Program-made: the position numbers and the translations under genes
Shown: positions 63,018 to 64,000 of the stretch, one piece after another
Layout of the letters: each line of letters opens with the position of its first letter
Position numbering within the stretch: the first letter of the stretch is position 1
From: an uncultured Saprospiraceae bacterium
GTDB lineage: Bacteria; Bacteroidota; Bacteroidia; Chitinophagales; Saprospiraceae
NCBI GenBank assembly: GCA_937929835.1
Contig: CALFUU010000170.1
Coordinates: 1 to 64,000 of the forward strand
DNA length: 64,000 nucleotides
Reading direction: 5' to 3'
The notes under the pieces: model-generated
What the model saw: only the letters and a program-made list of their open reading frames with translations
What the model was told of the DNA's origin: nothing
The model's database searches: none

Positions 63018-63425
63018 ATGCGTATTTCGATATTTAGAATGGCTCATTTTAATGCGGCTCACAGATTACATAATGATCACTGGACTGACGAGAAGAATGA
63101 GGCGGTTTACGGTAAATGCAATAACCCTCACTATCACGGACACAACTACGAGGTGGAGGTGCGGTTGACAGGAGAGGTAGATGAGGAGACAGGTTTCTTA
63201 TTTGATCTCGGAGAGCTCAAGCATCTGATTAAGATTCATATCGAAGACAGATACGATCATAAAAATCTCAACTTAGAGTGCCCAGAATTTAAAGACATCA
63301 ATCCATCGGCTGAATACATCTGCTTCAATATCCATAAGATCATGCGAGAAGTCATCGATGACAAATTTGAGATTGGTGTCAAGTTGTGGGAGACGCCTAG
63401 GAATTATGTGCAGTATCCTGCGTAG
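63018..63425 (+). CDS. queD: 6-pyruvoyl-tetrahydropterin synthase / 6-carboxytetrahydropterin synthase (QueD family)
   Basis: 135 residues from the ATG at 63018. The zinc His residues are in FNAAHRL and YHGHNYEVEV, the catalytic Cys in YGKCNNPHYHGH, and the pterin-binding Glu in LWETPRNYV. Members make 6-carboxytetrahydropterin for queuosine and 7-deazaguanine synthesis, or pyruvoyl-tetrahydropterin. Sequence alone does not settle which product this copy makes. Promoter position excludes a longer form starting at 62916. Confidence 0.93.
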   Translation: MRISIFRMAHFNAAHRLHNDHWTDEKNEAVYGKCNNPHYHGHNYEVEVRLTGEVDEETGFLFDLGELKHLIKIHIEDRYDHKNLNLECPEFKDINPSAEYICFNIHKIMREVIDDKFEIGVKLWETPRNYVQYPA

Positions 63426-63443
63426 AGAGAGTCAACTAACCAT

Positions 63444-63689
63444 ATGAAATTACTCTTAGGCAGTCTGTCGGCAGGATTTATAGGGTTGCTTTTAGTCAAC
63501 TCGTTCATCTTTGCAATAGCCTTAATTAATGCTGATAAAGGCACTGATTGGAGTGCAGAGTTTAAGCACTTAACGTATTCTGTAAATGGAGAAGTGGTGG
63601 GTTTTACGTTCAGTTCTATTGGAGCCTATGTGATTATTTTGTTAGGGGCTGTGGGCCACTATTTTAAGCAGATGAGGAAGGACAATTAA
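63444..63689 (+). CDS. Small hypothetical membrane protein
   Basis: 81 residues with two membrane helices (about 6-28, 57-73), the loop between them facing outward. No family recognised. It follows the queD-like gene by 18 bases and is probably co-transcribed. Confidence 0.7.
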   Translation: MKLLLGSLSAGFIGLLLVNSFIFAIALINADKGTDWSAEFKHLTYSVNGEVVGFTFSSIGAYVIILLGAVGHYFKQMRKDN

Positions 63690-63784
63690 ATTGTGAGGTG
63701 ACTAGGTCAACATCTGTTTTAATAGAAAAATAGTTTTAGCTATTATAATTTTCTTAAGCGATTAGTCATTATAAATAAATCACT

Positions 63785-64000
63785 ATGAGAAATTTTATCT
63801 TTTGTGCATTACTTATGTTCTTCAGTGCCTGTAATGATAATTCAGAGGTTGAGAATATTGAAGAGCCCTTGTTGACTTTTGTACCAAATCAAATCCTACA
63901 AGCTTCTAGATCTGATGAAGATCTTGTCTTGATGCTCCATTCCAATTTTGAATTTGATTATTCGCTGGTTGTTTTTGATGATAATGACCAGGTTATCTTT
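63785..64000 (+). CDS. Lipoprotein, 3' end cut by the window edge
   Basis: 72 codons are visible with no stop before position 64000. The N-terminus is a clear lipoprotein signal (MRNFIFCALLMFFSAC, lipobox Cys16). The following ~55 residues are acidic and of unknown family. The reading frame runs in step to the last base. Confidence 0.8.
   Translation, partial: MRNFIFCALLMFFSACNDNSEVENIEEPLLTFVPNQILQASRSDEDLVLMLHSNFEFDYSLVVFDDNDQVIF

Overview
The window comes from a chromosome of a Bacteroidota bacterium, most likely of the Saprospiraceae/Chitinophagia-like branch. The evidence is several very large secreted proteins ending in type IX secretion system (T9SS) C-terminal sorting domains (type A with PNPF motifs, and one type B gliding-type domain), the alternative fused GlmU-like protein, a short AtpC, type B L31, DUF4293 and DUF3467 proteins, an ExbB-x-ExbD-ExbD cluster, and repeated promoter elements of the Bacteroidota TAnnTTTG type. 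I saw no rRNA, CRISPR array, insertion sequence or phage. Species cannot be named from sequence alone.

Left third (1-30.1 kb): four paralogous giant surface proteins (one cut by the left edge) are spread among housekeeping genes. All four share Cys-rich Ig/HYR-like modules with a recurring [W/Y]xxxDWC-type signature, then a dockerin-like EF-hand pair, a cohesin-like beta-sandwich and a T9SS sorting domain. One carries an inserted C-type lectin domain and one a Gly/Ser/Thr linker. Between them lie ruvX-def, RNase HI, tatD, tRNA-Ser(GGA), a metallophosphoesterase, the exbB/exbD operon, an FAD oxidoreductase, a thioredoxin-like lipoprotein, mnmE, and a small cassette-like segment (22.0-22.9 kb) with two in-frame ORFs and an attC-like inverted repeat. 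The fourth giant gene has a 600-base upstream region with a candidate structured RNA.

Middle (30-51.7 kb): mostly housekeeping genes. These are an RsmI-like paralog, scpA, atpD-atpC, YkvA, a Tas-type aldo/keto reductase, a polysaccharide deacetylase, a TPR membrane protein, a spermidine-synthase-like protein, GlmU-like, rpmE2, YraN and a phosphoglucose/phosphomannose isomerase. They are followed by a BNR-repeat surface protein, a TerB/PspC-like cluster, a methyltransferase, DUF3467, a lipoprotein, lptC translationally coupled to a type B T9SS substrate, and rsmI.

Right part (51.7-64 kb): a 1536-residue secreted protein with a DM13-like domain and eleven tandem repeats of about 119 residues, a DUF433/PIN-like toxin-antitoxin pair, DUF302, lpdA, a PSP1/RicT-like protein with a long basic tail, holB, a queD-family gene, a small membrane protein, and a lipoprotein cut by the right edge.

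The most distinctive feature is the paralogous family that has dockerin-like and cohesin-like modules on the same T9SS-exported chain. This suggests, but does not prove, self-associating calcium-dependent surface fibres or a matrix.
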